Positions 23,425 to 34,972 of a stretch of DNA of 64,000 nt are shown here, one piece after another (within the stretch, counting starts at the first letter, position 1; every line of letters starts with the position of its first letter). A program made the translations under genes and the position numbers. Origin of the DNA: Corbicula japonica (taxonomy: Eukaryota > Mollusca > Bivalvia > Venerida > Cyrenidae); contig JAZAYU010000125.1 in the NCBI GenBank assembly GCA_038501625.1, positions 1,654,243 through 1,718,242 of the forward strand, in the 5' to 3' direction. Below the pieces are notes generated by a model. That model was not told where the DNA came from. It worked only from the letters and a program-made list of their open reading frames with translations, and did not search any database.

Positions 23425-23505
23425 GTTTAAATCAACCATCTGTTTTCAGAAAATTAAGTAATAATACCACTTGGCAAAATAACGGCTAGTGGAGGACTGG
23501 TGGGA
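23425..23505 (+). pseudogene. vestigial 5' end of a B-box exon 1
   Basis: This stretch parallels 23700-23772 just downstream: TTGTTTAAATCAACCATCTG, TTTTCAGAAAATTAAGTAAT, then ACTTGGCAAAATAACGGCTA and GTGGAGGA. The position equivalent to the ATG is ATA. Similarity stops after about six codons. It is a decayed duplicate of the promoter-proximal and start-codon region of copy 2. Confidence 0.6.
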
Positions 23506-23756
23506 CTCGTATAGTGATAATGTAGAAATCACTGAAGCGATGGAGGAGGTTTGTGAATTGTAGAGTCTGTGAAAAATAGAATTGCGAACACAGACTGATG
23601 CATTTATGTAAAATATTAAAACACAAAATAATAACGAATACGATACGATAGATATGAAGTAGTATTTTACATAATCGTGTCATTGTTACACAGTGCAGGC
23701 TTGTTTATAGCAACGAGCTGTTTTCAGAAAAGGAAGTACAATTACTACTTGACAAA

Positions 23757-24097
23757 ATGGCGGCTAGCGGAGGAGAAGAATTTATGTCAGATGAAATTGT
23801 GACCAATAAATGTTGTGTTTGTGCATCATATAATGAGAGAACAGAGGCAGCTAAGTTCTGCGTCGATTGTAAGGATTATTTCTGCACACCATGTGTCAAA
23901 ATTCACGCGGCGATTCCTGCCAAGCAGGGACACACAATGCTTGATAAATCCAACTTTAAATCCGTGAGATCAGGAGCAGGGTATCTGCCAAGTTTTCCGA
24001 CACAGCGATGTGACCAGCACAAATCCGAGGTTCTAAATATGTATTGCCAATACCATGATAAAGTGGGTTGTGCGACATGTATCGCTATTGATCACAG
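23757..24097 (+). CDS. B-box gene copy 2, exon 1
   Basis: Same 341-bp structure as copy 1. All zinc ligands of both B-boxes are kept. Differences cluster in the loop after the first cysteine pair (CASYNERTEAAKF, less basic than the KKNKR or KKKKK of the others) and in CTPCVKIHAAIPAKQGH. Donor CAG|GTAATT at 24098, again just before an in-frame stop. The ATG lies in ACAAAATGGCGG. No RING. Confidence 0.85.
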
Positions 24098-26762
24098 GTA
24101 ATTTTAAGCTTTTTTACTGACCAAAAACTCATGGATATCGAATTACCGCGGTTTTAAATTGTTTAACAATTACAACAAGATTAATTAAGGTTGTTTCGGT
24201 CACTAGATATTAAGGGAAATATAATGCGGTTAAGCCGAATTTTTCAGTAAATAGGTCGTTATCTTACTTTGTGATGGCTTAAGTGGAAATCAAAACAACT
24301 AGGCACGTTGCAAGCCGACATTTAGCCACTTGCAGTACTGACCTTTTTTAATGACATAAACATAACTATTGTACTGAAGTTAAAGGTCTTAATTGTTAAG
24401 CACCATACCAACAACGCCAGAAAATGAATTTAAATTACAATAACCACATCAGTTCCCGAAATTGCAAAGCTAACAAAAGGAGATATATTACTGTCTCAGA
24501 CGTAACACAGGGACCTAGCTCGCCACTAAGATAATTACAGCTCTTAACACTTACATCTGACCTAGATCACCACAACGACAAATACAGCCCTTATACCTTA
24601 CATCTGACCTAGATCACCACTTAGACAAATAAAGCCCTCAGACCTTACATCTGACCTAGATCACCACAACGACAAATAAAGCCCTCAGACCTTACATCTG
24701 ACCTAGATCACCACAACGACAAATAAAGCCCTCAGACCTTACATCTGACCTAGATCACCACGAAGACAAATAAAGCCCTCAGACCTTACATCTGACCTTG
24801 ATCACCACGAAGACAAATAAAGCCCTCAGACCTTATATCTGACCTAGATCACCACGAAGACAAATAAAGCCCTCAGACCTTACATCTGACCTTGATCACC
24901 ACGAAGACAAAAAAGGTCTCAGACCTTACATTTGACCTAGATCACCACGAAGACAAATAAAGCCCTCAGACCTTTCATCTGACCAAGATCACTACTAAGA
25001 CAAATAAAGCCCTGAGAATTTACATCTGACCTAGATCACCACTAAGACAAATAAAGTCCTCAGCCCTTACATTTGACCTAGATCAGCGCTAAGACAAATA
25101 AAGTCCTCAGACCTTACATCCTACCTAGATCGCCACTAAGACAAATTAAGTCCTCAGACCTTACATCTGACCTAGATCACCACTACGACGTCAAAAGTTC
25201 AGAGACCTTATGTCTACACCTAGATCATAACTAAGATATTAAAAGCTCTCAGACCTTATATCTACACCTAGATCACAACTACGACTTTAAAAGCTCTTAG
25301 AACTAATATCTACACCTAGATCATAATTAAGATATTTAAAGCTCTCAGACCTTATATCTACACCTAGATCACAACTAAGATCTTAAATGCTTTCTTAGAT
25401 TATATCTAAAACTTGATCACAACTAAGACTTCAAAAGCCCCCTGACCTTATATATTCACCTACATAACAACTAAGTTATTTAAAGCTCTCACAACTTATA
25501 TATCCACCTAGATCACAACTAAGATATTTAAACCTCTCTGACCATATGTCTTCACCTAAATCACCACTAAGACTTCAAAAGCTTTCTGACCTTATATCTA
25601 CACCTAGATCACAACGTAGACTTCAAAAGCTTTCTGACCTTATATATAAAACTAGATCACAACTAAGACTTTTAAGCTCTCACAACATTTATATACAACT
25701 AGTTCACAACTAAGATATTTTAAGATCTCGGCATTATATCTAGACCTAGATCCCCATTTAGACTTCATTTGCTCTCAGACCTTATATCTACACCTAGATC
25801 ACCACTAAGATATATAAAGCTCTCAGACCTTATACAGTATTTATACCAGGATCACAACTAAGATATTTAAAGCTTTCAGCCCTTATATCTACACCTAGAT
25901 CACCACTAAGGTATATAAAGCTGTGTGCCCTTATATCTACACATAGATCACAACTAAGATATTTAAAGCTTTCAGCCCTTATATCTACACCTTGATCACA
26001 ACTAAGATATTTAAAGCTTTCAGCCCTTATATCAACACCTAGATCACAACAAAGATATTTAAAGCTCTTAGACCTTATATCTACACCTAGATCACCACTT
26101 AGATATTAAAACTCTCAGAACTTATATCTATACCTAGATCACAACTAAGATATTTAAAGCTTTTAGTTCTTATATCTTCACCTATATCACAACTAAGATA
26201 TTTTAAGCTCTAAGACATTATATCTACACCTAGATCACAACTATGATATTTAAAGCTCTCAGATAAAAAATAAGACATATCATGCACTAGCTGGACATAT
26301 TATACCTTTTGTACATAATAATATAGCGATTTCAAATGAAACTCACTGCCCGGGCTAAGTGAATCAGCCCAACAAATGAAAAAAAAACTGAAAATATTAT
26401 AGTTTACAGAAGGGTAACTTACATATCTAATTAAAATGAACTTTGTAATCTTTTCTCTAATTCATATATAATGCATAACATTGACACGTACTGGTTAAAT
26501 TAAAGGCTTGTGTCACTTTAGGCCGTTCCATTTTTAAAAACGGATGTTTCACTAAAATATAAATATTATTGACAAAAATTTTTTTTGATGATAGACAACT
26601 TAGTATTATAAAATTTAATTAATTTATTTGCTAACGCTAAATTAATATGTTTTGCACATAAAAGTTATGAGCGTGCACGTTTAGTCTAAAAATTTGTTCA
26701 CATTGTTATATCCAAATTTGTTTTCCAACTTACGTGTTTCATATAAAAAAAAATTTTCACAG
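24098..26762 (+). other. intron of copy 2 (2665 bp, phase 2)
   Basis: GTAATT at 24098 to TTTTCACAG at 26762. The first 250 bases are clearly homologous to the start of the copy 1 intron (GGATATCGAATTACYGCGG, GGCACGTTGCAA). Most of the rest is the minisatellite at 24485-26265. Confidence 0.83.
24485..26265. repeat. 47/48-bp intronic minisatellite, about 37 units
   Basis: Related to the array in copy 1, but in two domains. The first part (to about 25180) has 47-bp units with ACATCTGACCTAGATCACC and AAATAAAGCCCTCAGACC; the second has 48-bp units with TATATCTACACCTAGATCAC and AACTAAGATATTTAAAGC. The 47-bp period is not a multiple of 3, which explains the lack of long frames there. Confidence 0.9.
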
Positions 26763-28152
26763 GTATTGCAAAAGTATAGTTTCGATACCAGAGAAAATTG
26801 ACAACCTGTACAAAAGATCGGAAATACGTAACGTAGAACAGAAAATATCATCCTTGGGAAAGGAAATTGAAGCTGTTAAAAAAGCGAAAGAAATCCATCT
26901 ACAAGAAATATCGAAATCTCTTAAGACAGCCGTTGATTCTGTAAAAACCTTCAAACAAGAACTTCAACTTCTGTTAAATAAAATCGAAGAAGAAACGATC
27001 AGCAGATTGAGGAAAGAATTTAACCGAATTGAGAAGTCCGTTGCAGATGAAATACAGAATGCTTTAAACCTTATACATGATCTAAAGGAGATGACCGCCG
27101 AACTAATAAGTAATGAGGGAAACATTGTCCAGGAATTCGTTTGCGCCAAGACATTTGCTACGCTGAACAAAAAGTATGAAGACGATGTGAATCAAATACA
27201 GAGACAGTCAGATGAAACAGTCTCTTTCACAGTTGATCAAAGTATTAAGCAATTCTTACAGCAAATGAAATCCTTCGGGAAAGTAACCTGTCAACCATCA
27301 TCCGTTCCAGAAAAACGATTGGCCGTAAAACCTCAACCAAAACCTTTGACGGATATCCCTACGAAGACTACTCTATACAAAGTAACCAAACAGAGAAAAG
27401 TAAACGTGAAGCTTGCAGACGACAAAACTGATTGCGTTATATGGGGTTCCTGTATCACCGAGGATGGTTCCTTGCTTTTAGCTGATTATGGGAACCAAAA
27501 ACTCAAACGTGTGAACCTTATAGAGAAAGTAACAGATTTCATCAGCTTGATATCTGGGCCTAACGCTGCCTGTCAGGTCAGCAAGACCGAGGTTGCCGTC
27601 AGTCTGCTCAATAAGACTGTACAGTTTGTGACACTCGCAGACAAGCTCACTGCCACTCGTACTCTCACATTTAACCATCGCTGTGAAGGTCTGGCACATC
27701 ACAACGCCAAATTGTTCATATCTGATAGTAAAAACTCTGTATACATCCATGATATGAACGGAAATGAGCTGCGGAAAATAACAACGGACATCTCTGGTAA
27801 AGATATATTCAAGGACGTCAGACATATTGCAGTCAGTTCTGATGGGAGCAGAGTGTTTGTGGCTGACTGTGACAAAGGTTTGATAACACTTGACATTCAG
27901 GGAAACTACCTGTCCACTCTCAGTAACAGTGAGATCAAAGCTTCCGGTTGCCGTGGAGTGAGTACAGACGGCAGTAATGTGTTTGTGTCTGGCTATTGGT
28001 CGAACAATGTCGTTCAGATAGGACAGGATCACAAGCGCATTGGGCAGATAACAACTATCATAGCGCCTATGTCGGCGTGCTTTGATTCTCAGAAAAGAAG
28101 ATTGTTCGTAACACAAAATGATAACAATGTTAGTGTGTTGAAGCTGGTATAA
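26763..28152 (+). CDS. B-box gene copy 2, exon 2 (coiled coil and NHL-like propeller)
   Basis: Open from the acceptor through 462 codons to the stop at 28150-28152; with exon 1 the protein is 576 aa. Y115-C116 supplies the last B-box 2 ligand (S115 in other copies). The coiled coil and propeller blades align without gaps of note to copy 1 (WGSCITEDGSLLLADYGNQK, IAVSSDGSRVFVADCDKG, GVSTDGSNVFVSGYW). The C-terminus is VLKLV. The long minus-strand frame at 27478-28116 is a shadow. Confidence 0.87.
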
Positions 28153-28327
28153 GCAGCATATTCCTTACAAGACCTCACAAAAACCGTGTACATATGCAAC
28201 AGGGGCTAAACATTAAATCGCTTTAAAAATTCTTCAGTATAGTTTTAAATTTTTGTTTGTCATAATCAGAAAGATGTTTTAAAGTATGTTTACTATGGAA
28301 TATTATTATCTTAATATCCTGTACCTA

Positions 28328-28606
28328 ATAAACTAGCCCAAATTTCTAAACCGCCACCTTATATAAATTAAGTGGAATTTTCTAAGTCGTCTTGTAAGCT
28401 ATTCAAAAGAAAATTGGGATGAAGAATAATGAAAATAAGACACACACGCATCATTATGTTTTAATAAAACAATTTAACTGATGTGCATGTGTCTTAATTT
28501 ATATATTCATTATGCTTCATCCCAATTTTCTTTAGAATAGCTTACAAGACGACTTAGAAAGTTCCATTCATATTAGGTGGCGGTTTAGAAATTTTGGCTA
28601 GTTTAT
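28328..28606. mobile_element. 279-bp hairpin MITE in the 3'UTR of copy 2
   Basis: Arms of about 120 bp, beginning TAAACTAGCC and ending GGCTAGTTTA, are near-perfect inverted repeats (both contain CTAAGTCGTCTTGTAAGCTA and AAAATTGGGATGAAG). The sister 3'UTRs lack the segment. It is a foldback-type non-autonomous element. Confidence 0.85.
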
Positions 28607-29092
28607 ATTTTATCATTAAACCATTTTTAAAACGTGGACATATTGTCTGGTATAAATATACAATTATTTTCGTTATCAGACATTAAAGCCGTTTGTATAA
28701 AATCTCAATAGAACAGACCGAATTGATGTAGAAAACATGAGTTTTTTGCTTATTTCTCAGTAATTTTGGACCGACTGTATCAGATAAAGACCACCGTAAT
28801 CCTGTTAAAAAGCATTTTCATCCACAGTTAAGTTTCAATATAAGTCGGCTGTCGTTTTCTCTTACATTCAACGACATTTCAACCAAATTTGTCCAGAATG
28901 TTCGACGGCAGCCGATTAAACAAGTCACGTGTCACGTGTATTGCCACCCCCAATTTGTCCATAGTTCTCAGCACGTCACACATTTAATTAGGTAGAGTAA
29001 AATTACACAACTTATTTTTAAATTATACAAACTAAACATTTTGCGTTCAATAAATCACGTGTTAATGTTATATTGTAAATTGGTTTAAGGTA

Positions 29093-29270
29093 CAGTAAAA
29101 CCCCTCATTAAGACCACCCCGAAATTAAGACCACCTCGCTAATAAGACCACTATTCTGATATCCCATTTTACAGTTTTGCACTACTTTCTACCCCTATAT
29201 AAAGACCACCCCACTATTAAGACCACTTTTTCCCAGTCCCAATTGTGGTCTTAATAGCGGGGTTTCACTG
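29093..29270. mobile_element. 178-bp TA-flanked MITE (pogo/Tigger-like ends)
   Basis: Ends CAGTAAAACCCC...GGGGTTTCACTG, with inner ATTAAGACCACC repeats, flanked by TA at 29091 and 29271. CAGTRAAACC-type termini resemble pogo/Tigger families. Copies 1, 3 and 4 have the empty site (e.g. TTAATGTACATCGCTTA near 38650). Confidence 0.87.
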
Positions 29271-29367
29271 TACATCGCTTAAATATAAAATATACTCTTA
29301 AAGTATGCATATCGTATTTTATCGTTCGTATCTTCTTTCATACTGATTTCATTGTAAGAATACTGTC

Positions 29368-29373
29368 AATAAA
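29368..29373 (+). terminator. conserved poly(A) signal of copy 2
   Basis: AATAAA in ACTGTCAATAAAGTTCTTTG, the block shared by all four units. Confidence 0.6.
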
Positions 29374-29409
29374 GTTCTTTGTAAACTTTGCTTGCTTAAT
29401 TTTTCAATA

Positions 29410-29870
29410 GTCACCAGAACAACTATACTAGTAGCTCACCGCTTTACCAAAACCAATATCCTGTCGAGATCAGAGCCAAAAGATCAGTAGCCCGAAGCTC
29501 TGCCAAACCAATATCATATTGGGACAAAAACAAGTCTACATAAAGCCCGAAGTTTGCCTTATCTCTATAGCTTTTATATACTAAAACCATTATACCGGTG
29601 GCCTGAGGTCTGCCTAATACTATTAGCTATCTGGACCAAGATATAGACAAGTGGCTGTTGGAAACTCTGCGTAAAACTATAATCATGTACTAGCACCACT
29701 TTCCCGGTAGCACGAAGCTCTGAATAAAACAATATTCTTTCGATACCGATAGGGATGAGCTCTTATTAAAACGAAAAATTTCGGGACCAGGAACGCTAGT
29801 AAGAATGTTATCCCGACGCTCCGGCTGAAACAATATCCTGGAGACGCTAGAAAGTTGATCCTTAACATTG
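29410..29870. repeat. gene-associated satellite after copy 2
   Basis: Degenerate units with AGTAGCCCGAAGCTCTGCC, ATATCCTGTCGAGATCAGAG and GAACCACTATACCGGT-type motifs. Shorter and more decayed than the arrays after copies 1 and 3. Confidence 0.72.
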
Positions 29871-30553
29871 CCTGTTTCATTTTCCTGATTTTTTTCTCAT
29901 ATATATGGTAAGCGAACATAGACGTTCAACTATGAATCAGATATCAGTTTGGATTGCTTTATTAATATAACTATATTTCACTATAATTACTTTCTACACA
30001 TTCCCGGTTATTTATCCGTTTTACAATTTCTTTGGCATATTGCAAACGTGTAATGTAACTAACCGTGGTACTAACAACCCTAAATTACTCTATTGAATAT
30101 AATTAAAATCGCAACTTGTTGTTGCGACCTCGCGAAAGCGTTCCCTAGATGGCGCAACATTTTCCCCGAGCAGATTTCTTTGATCAGAGTTCGTTTTGAT
30201 TTTTTACTTTATTTAAGAACTACGCGATAATGTGTCTGACACTTATTATTATGCAAAAATATTTAGCTCGTTAAGAAATTTTATTATTAAGCTCGCCAGA
30301 TCGAAAATTTTTACATGACGCCCTTTGTTACGTTACGTTGTTGTTATTGTCGGTCATCCTGATGACGACACATTATAATCGACCAATATTGAGCTTTCTA
30401 CCTCAGCACCGGTTAACAGCGAAGTACAGCAAAGATCACGGTCCAGACGGAACGGATAATTTAGACAAGTTGACTCTTACTATGTCTTTGTTTATGGATA
30501 GACTCTTACTCAGTCGCTATCTATGAAAACATAAAGGCCTCTTATTAAATGTT

Positions 30554-30687
30554 AATAAGTAAGTGATTGGATATTAGCCCTGTTATTTGTCCGAGGGCAG
30601 TCGTATCGGCCCTAGGCCGAAGGCCGAGTGCTAATACGACTGACCCGAGGACAAATAACAGGGTCAGTATCAAATCACTTATTTATT
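30554..30687. repeat. 134-bp palindrome with GAA apex
   Basis: Arms share AATAAGTAAGTGATT, GCCCTGTTATTTGTCC and CAGTCGTAT, and meet at GGCC-GAA-GGCC (GAA at 30619-30621). It could extrude as a cruciform or be a foldback element. Confidence 0.85.
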
Positions 30688-30957
30688 GACATTTTTTTAA
30701 ATAACCACAAGTATTTGATCCAAGTCAGAAAATGCTTGTGTTTTAGGAAATATTCACGTTTCAAATTTATAACACGTTCGGTTTTAGACTCTTACTTAGT
30801 CGTTATCACTAAATAAACGTCAACCAATTCATGTTTGAAAACTAAGTATATTTTATTACGCAAAATCTCTGCGTCGAAAAAAAGACCGAGTTAAAAGAAA
30901 AAGGGCTGCCATTTCCTAGAGTTTTTTGCTGAAATCTTTATCGCTTTTTCGGCCCTG

Positions 30958-31110
30958 CCTTATTAGCCAATCAAATTGCCACAAATGCGGGCTTTATATC
31001 TATAACACTTTTCGGTCCGGGGCTGACAAAGTGTTATTGATAAAGGCCCTGTTATAAAGCAGGCCGTCGTGTTATTGAACGTGGCAGATGCTTTTTCATA
31101 GGGCTAATAA
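30958..31110. repeat. nested imperfect palindrome
   Basis: Outer arms CCTTATTAGCC...GGGCTAATAACG and TTGCCAC...GTGGCA enclose inner arms GGGCTTTATATCTATAACAC and GTGTTATTGATAAAGGCCC. Sequence words (GGCCCTGTTAT) are shared with the palindrome at 30554. Confidence 0.65.
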
Positions 31111-31373
31111 CGTAAAGTTATTTAATAATGGCTGTTAAACGACGTCATATCTGGAGTCTGTACCTTTATTCTTTAATCCTATCTCCAGCTTCTTATCAGC
31201 CAGGCTTATTACTCATAAAGATATTTCCGACATAGAACAATAAGCATCTAAATGGATTTTGTTTAGTAAATGTATAGTGTATATGATAAACAAAAGATGT
31301 ACAGCTTATAACTTTATTAGCAAGTAGAATGTGTAGAGAGCACTGACAAGAGTTTAGCTAATTATTTTGCTTT

Positions 31374-32000
31374 CTGTAAACCATCTTTAAATTTAAAAAG
31401 AAAGGTTACCAACATGATATTTTACAGCGCTCCGCAGGCCTGGTGATTAACCCATCTACAGTTGATCATTATGCTTACCTCTTTGGTTGCACGACGGTAG
31501 CAGGGGTGTAAGAGTTTATGAAGGTTAATGGGGAAATATATTATTATTATTATTTCTTTTATCCTTGTCATCGTGTTCTTGCTGATTTTACTCCAGGTGA
31601 TCTGGTCTCGGAAAGATCATTGAGTACCTGCCCTTTGGCTATGCAATGCTATTAAATGCTTATATTTATATGTATGCTTTTGCATGCAACATTGTTGAGC
31701 TGATGGGTGGGTTGGAGTTATTTCACCAAGACAATTTCTCCTTGTTTTGTGATACGAGAACCTGTTGGGGCAAGTGTGAGGTTGGTGAACCCTAGAACCT
31801 GGTTTAAACCAACAGTGGCAATTTGTTTTGCCACTGACCGTTCCAAGGCGGTATCCCCAAAGGTTATCTTCTTCGTTAATTGTTTGTGGCGTCCTATTTG
31901 AGTTGACATGCTTATATAAAACATGCGCTCTCTCTTCCTCTCTTCTTTTTCGCTGCGTGGGGAGGCTGTTTTTTGAGTGTGGCGATTCCTGATATGCATA
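31374..32000 (+). mobile_element. 5'-truncated reverse-transcriptase element (C-terminus and 3'UTR)
   Basis: Begins in a frame reading IFKFKKKGYQHDILQRSAGL then VINPSTVDHYAYLFGCTTV, ending at a TAA near 31509, followed by about 490 bp of 3' untranslated sequence. The same order occurs inverted at 61745-62400, where more of the coding region is kept. Truncation at the 5' side is typical of target-primed retroelement insertion. The frame at 31707-31901 lies in the untranslated part. Confidence 0.75.
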
Positions 32001-33370
32001 TATTGCTTTTTATGTTCTTAAGTACGAACTTCTGCAGCTTTCTGTGAAACTCGGGGATCAGGGGTATCCCGGGGAATCTTTTGCATGTTTAAGCTAGCTT
32101 AATATGGATAACATTCGTCGGTACTTTGATAAGTTTGCTAAACTGTTATCTTGCATTAATTTTGCAACTCAACTGGTTATTAAAGTTTTTTAAGGTTTTG
32201 AATTTAAACAAAATATCATTTGAACATCAGAACACACATTTTTGCAGATATCTCAAATCGGGTCATGAAACTGAAAATAACAGACAATAAAAGTTTTAGC
32301 TATCCAAAGGTATTATTTGGTTTTGAATATGCAAAATATTCTTTTGAAACTGCGAACACACATATCGGGTCACGAAACTGTCAATAATAGACAAAACAAA
32401 ATTTTGCTTTCCAAAAACCTAGTCAATCATTAGCGCTGGAGTGCATACTTTAGGCTAATTTGAAATAAACGCGTTTGGTTGTTATTGGAAGTCAAAAGAC
32501 ATTCTAAGTAAATACCAACATTCTAACGAAATTGTTCTGGATCAGAAAGAGCAATGTTATCATACCAGTGAGTCTCGGTCAGACTGTGTGAACATTTTTA
32601 TCTCCCACTCAGTGACAGTGAAAAAACTTTGTTTTTTTTTAACATATTCTTAAACCTTAAGTATGTATTAACAGCTTGATTATCGTTGCTTTCTGACACA
32701 AAATAGTGTTTGATAAACTTTTCGATTTTGGTTTACCTCCAGGTATTTTATTTTGTTTTCAAACAGGGTTAGTTTTATCACATGCTTAAATACATCTCCT
32801 TCGAAAGAAGAAATGACTATTAATAAACTTACATTTTGTATGACATCCAATAAATATAAAGCGCTTTTATTTTAAATGATTTAAAGTTCAAACTTTTGTG
32901 TCGTCTTGTTTAAAGGTTGTGCTTATGACAGACTAGCTTTTTTGGAAAGCTAAAACTTGTATACATCTTTATGGTAAAGCGTGACATCAAAGGGAAGTAA
33001 CGGCGTTGGCGTTTGCTCGATTATGTTATTATAGGCGATAGGTTGCGAATGATAATTTGTTTCTATTATATAAGTTACTGATGATTCGATGATGTATGTT
33101 ACCCTAATTTATATGGTTTTGTCCACGTATTTACGCCGACTGTCGGTAATGTTGTTCCGTTATTTACATATTTCATTAATTTTCCTGACTTACTTAATCG
33201 TGTATGTAGAAAGGTATGTTTATGTAGTTAAGGCTACTTTTAACAATTTGTACTGTTTCACTTTCTAAATTAAATATATATACTCAAATATCCACATACG
33301 CCATTATTTCTATGACAGGTGCGTATCATAACATGTCTATCACAAGCACATCCTTAAATGGTCATTAACG
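32000..33370. other. intergenic upstream of copy 3, duplicated with copy 4
   Basis: No coding frame. From about 32970 (GGTAAAGCGTGACATCAAAG) the sequence parallels 50490-50800 upstream of copy 4, including ATAATTTGTTTCTATTA and a GGTAATGTTG block, so it is part of the duplicated 5' region. Confidence 0.6.
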
Positions 33371-33389
33371 TTATACTTAACTTACCCCG

Positions 33390-33560
33390 TCTCTCTTTAC
33401 AGGCGATATTGGCTGATAAAGATAACCCCGTCCTTATGGATTTATGGAAAAGTTTATGTCTTGCAAGTTTAAATGCGGGGTCAACGTGACTTGCGTGTGC
33501 TTCTACGTTTGATTACGTCTTAGTAACAAATCGGGGAAAAGAGAATACATTACTGAACGC
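33390..33560 (+). promoter_or_regulatory. conserved 5' block of copy 3
   Basis: Counterpart of 10500-10720 and 50940-51130: CGTCTCTCTTTACAGGCGAT, GTCTTGCAAGTTTAAATGCG, GTGACTTGCGTGTG and GTTTGATTACGTCTTAGTAA. Confidence 0.45.
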
Positions 33561-34631
33561 AAAACGTTTAAAAATAATTGTGTAAACGTAAGCTTGTAAG
33601 TAACATACATCTAATGCATTTTCCATAGACTTCCATTATAACTTTCCACCAATTTCTGAATTTACTATTGGGTCAAGCCCTTAAAATCTTATAGTTCTCA
33701 AGAGAACCAACATAGACAATGATAGAGACACCATCAAATACCAATTCTTCTATAGCATGACCAATATTTTTTTCGGCATTTTAGCCAGAAGTATCTTACC
33801 CCAGTCTCTGCGAAACTTTTGTTTACATTCTTTCAAAAATGATAGCCATTTGTAAAGTTGAATTGCACTTTTTTCATTACCAATTTCATACTATTTGTAT
33901 TCAAATAACTACAAAATCATTATATTTTATCAAAATAATGTTCTTTTTTAAAATATTCATTTTCATTTTCTACCAATCAGGCTTGACTTCCTGTTACTGG
34001 TCCACAAATTCCCTGCACAAAATCATTTAGAGGCCTGATCAACAATATTTAGTGGTGTATAATCTGTAATATTTAATTTTCTTACATGTGGTCCGAATAG
34101 GTAGATGTTCATTGTTGTATTTTGTCTGATGCTAATGAAAATGTTTAGATTAAACAAATGGGGTTTTAATTATAAAATAATGATGGCCATATCGTTTTTT
34201 TTTCACTGACTTTCTGCGTATTTCAGATCAAGCCATTTTGTGTTAAAAACAGAAAAAAGGTATAGCAGTCTTCGAACCACACTGACAAACAAAGGCTCGG
34301 GGTCTTGCAGTATCTTGGAGTCGTTTGGTGCATATAGTATTGCAAAATAGATAGCGAAAATTGGTCATTTGATACCAGTTACATAGCGTACACAAATTAA
34401 TTGTTAAATCTTTGGAATGTCTATCTCATGTTTTAATAAACTGTTATGTTTAATAGTTAACTAATCAATTTATGATTTTGTGAATTATTAACATAAACAT
34501 AAACAACTGACTGTTTGCAAGACGAAATAGTAATTATATATACGTATAAGGTACTCGTTTTTAAATCAGGTGAGATTTGTTTATAGCAACCAGCTATTAT
34601 CAAAAAAGGAAGTAAATTTACAACTTGAAAG

Positions 34632-34972
34632 ATGGCGGCTAGCGGAGGTGAAGACTTTATGTCAGATGAAATAGTGACAAATAAATGTTGTATTTGTGCG
34701 AAAAAGAATAAGAAAACAGAGGCAGCTAAGTTCTGCATGGATTGTAAAGATTATTTCTGCACATCATGTGTCGACATTCACGCAATGGTTCCTTCCACGC
34801 AGGGACATACAATGCTGGATAAATCCAACTTTAAATCCGTGAGATCAGGAGCAGGGTATCTGCCGAGTTTTCCGACACAACGATGTGACCAGCACAAATC
34901 CGAGGTTCTGAACATGTATTGCCAAGACCATGACGGAGTGGGTTGTGCGACATGTATAGCTATCGATCACAG
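34632..34972 (+). CDS. B-box gene copy 3, exon 1
   Basis: 341 bp, intact, all B-box ligands kept. It differs from copy 1 mostly in DIHAMVPSTQGH and CMDCKDYFC. Donor CAG|GTAATT at 34973. The ATG lies in AAGATGGCGGC. Exon 2 of this copy is frameshifted, so if transcribed the product would keep the B-boxes and coiled coil but lose most of the propeller. Confidence 0.82.

Noticed and set aside
24485..26265. CRISPR-like repetitive layout (also 12510-14870 and 60825-61262)
   Set aside because: Units are contiguous with no unique spacers, and the genome is eukaryotic.
27478..28116. 212-codon minus-strand frame
   Set aside because: Antisense shadow of the copy 2 propeller; the same antisense openness appears at 37734-38030.
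31707..31901. 64-codon frame conserved with 61834-62046
   Set aside because: Conservation is explained by the repeated 3'UTR of the reverse-transcriptase element; it follows that element's stop codon, and both strands are equally open.
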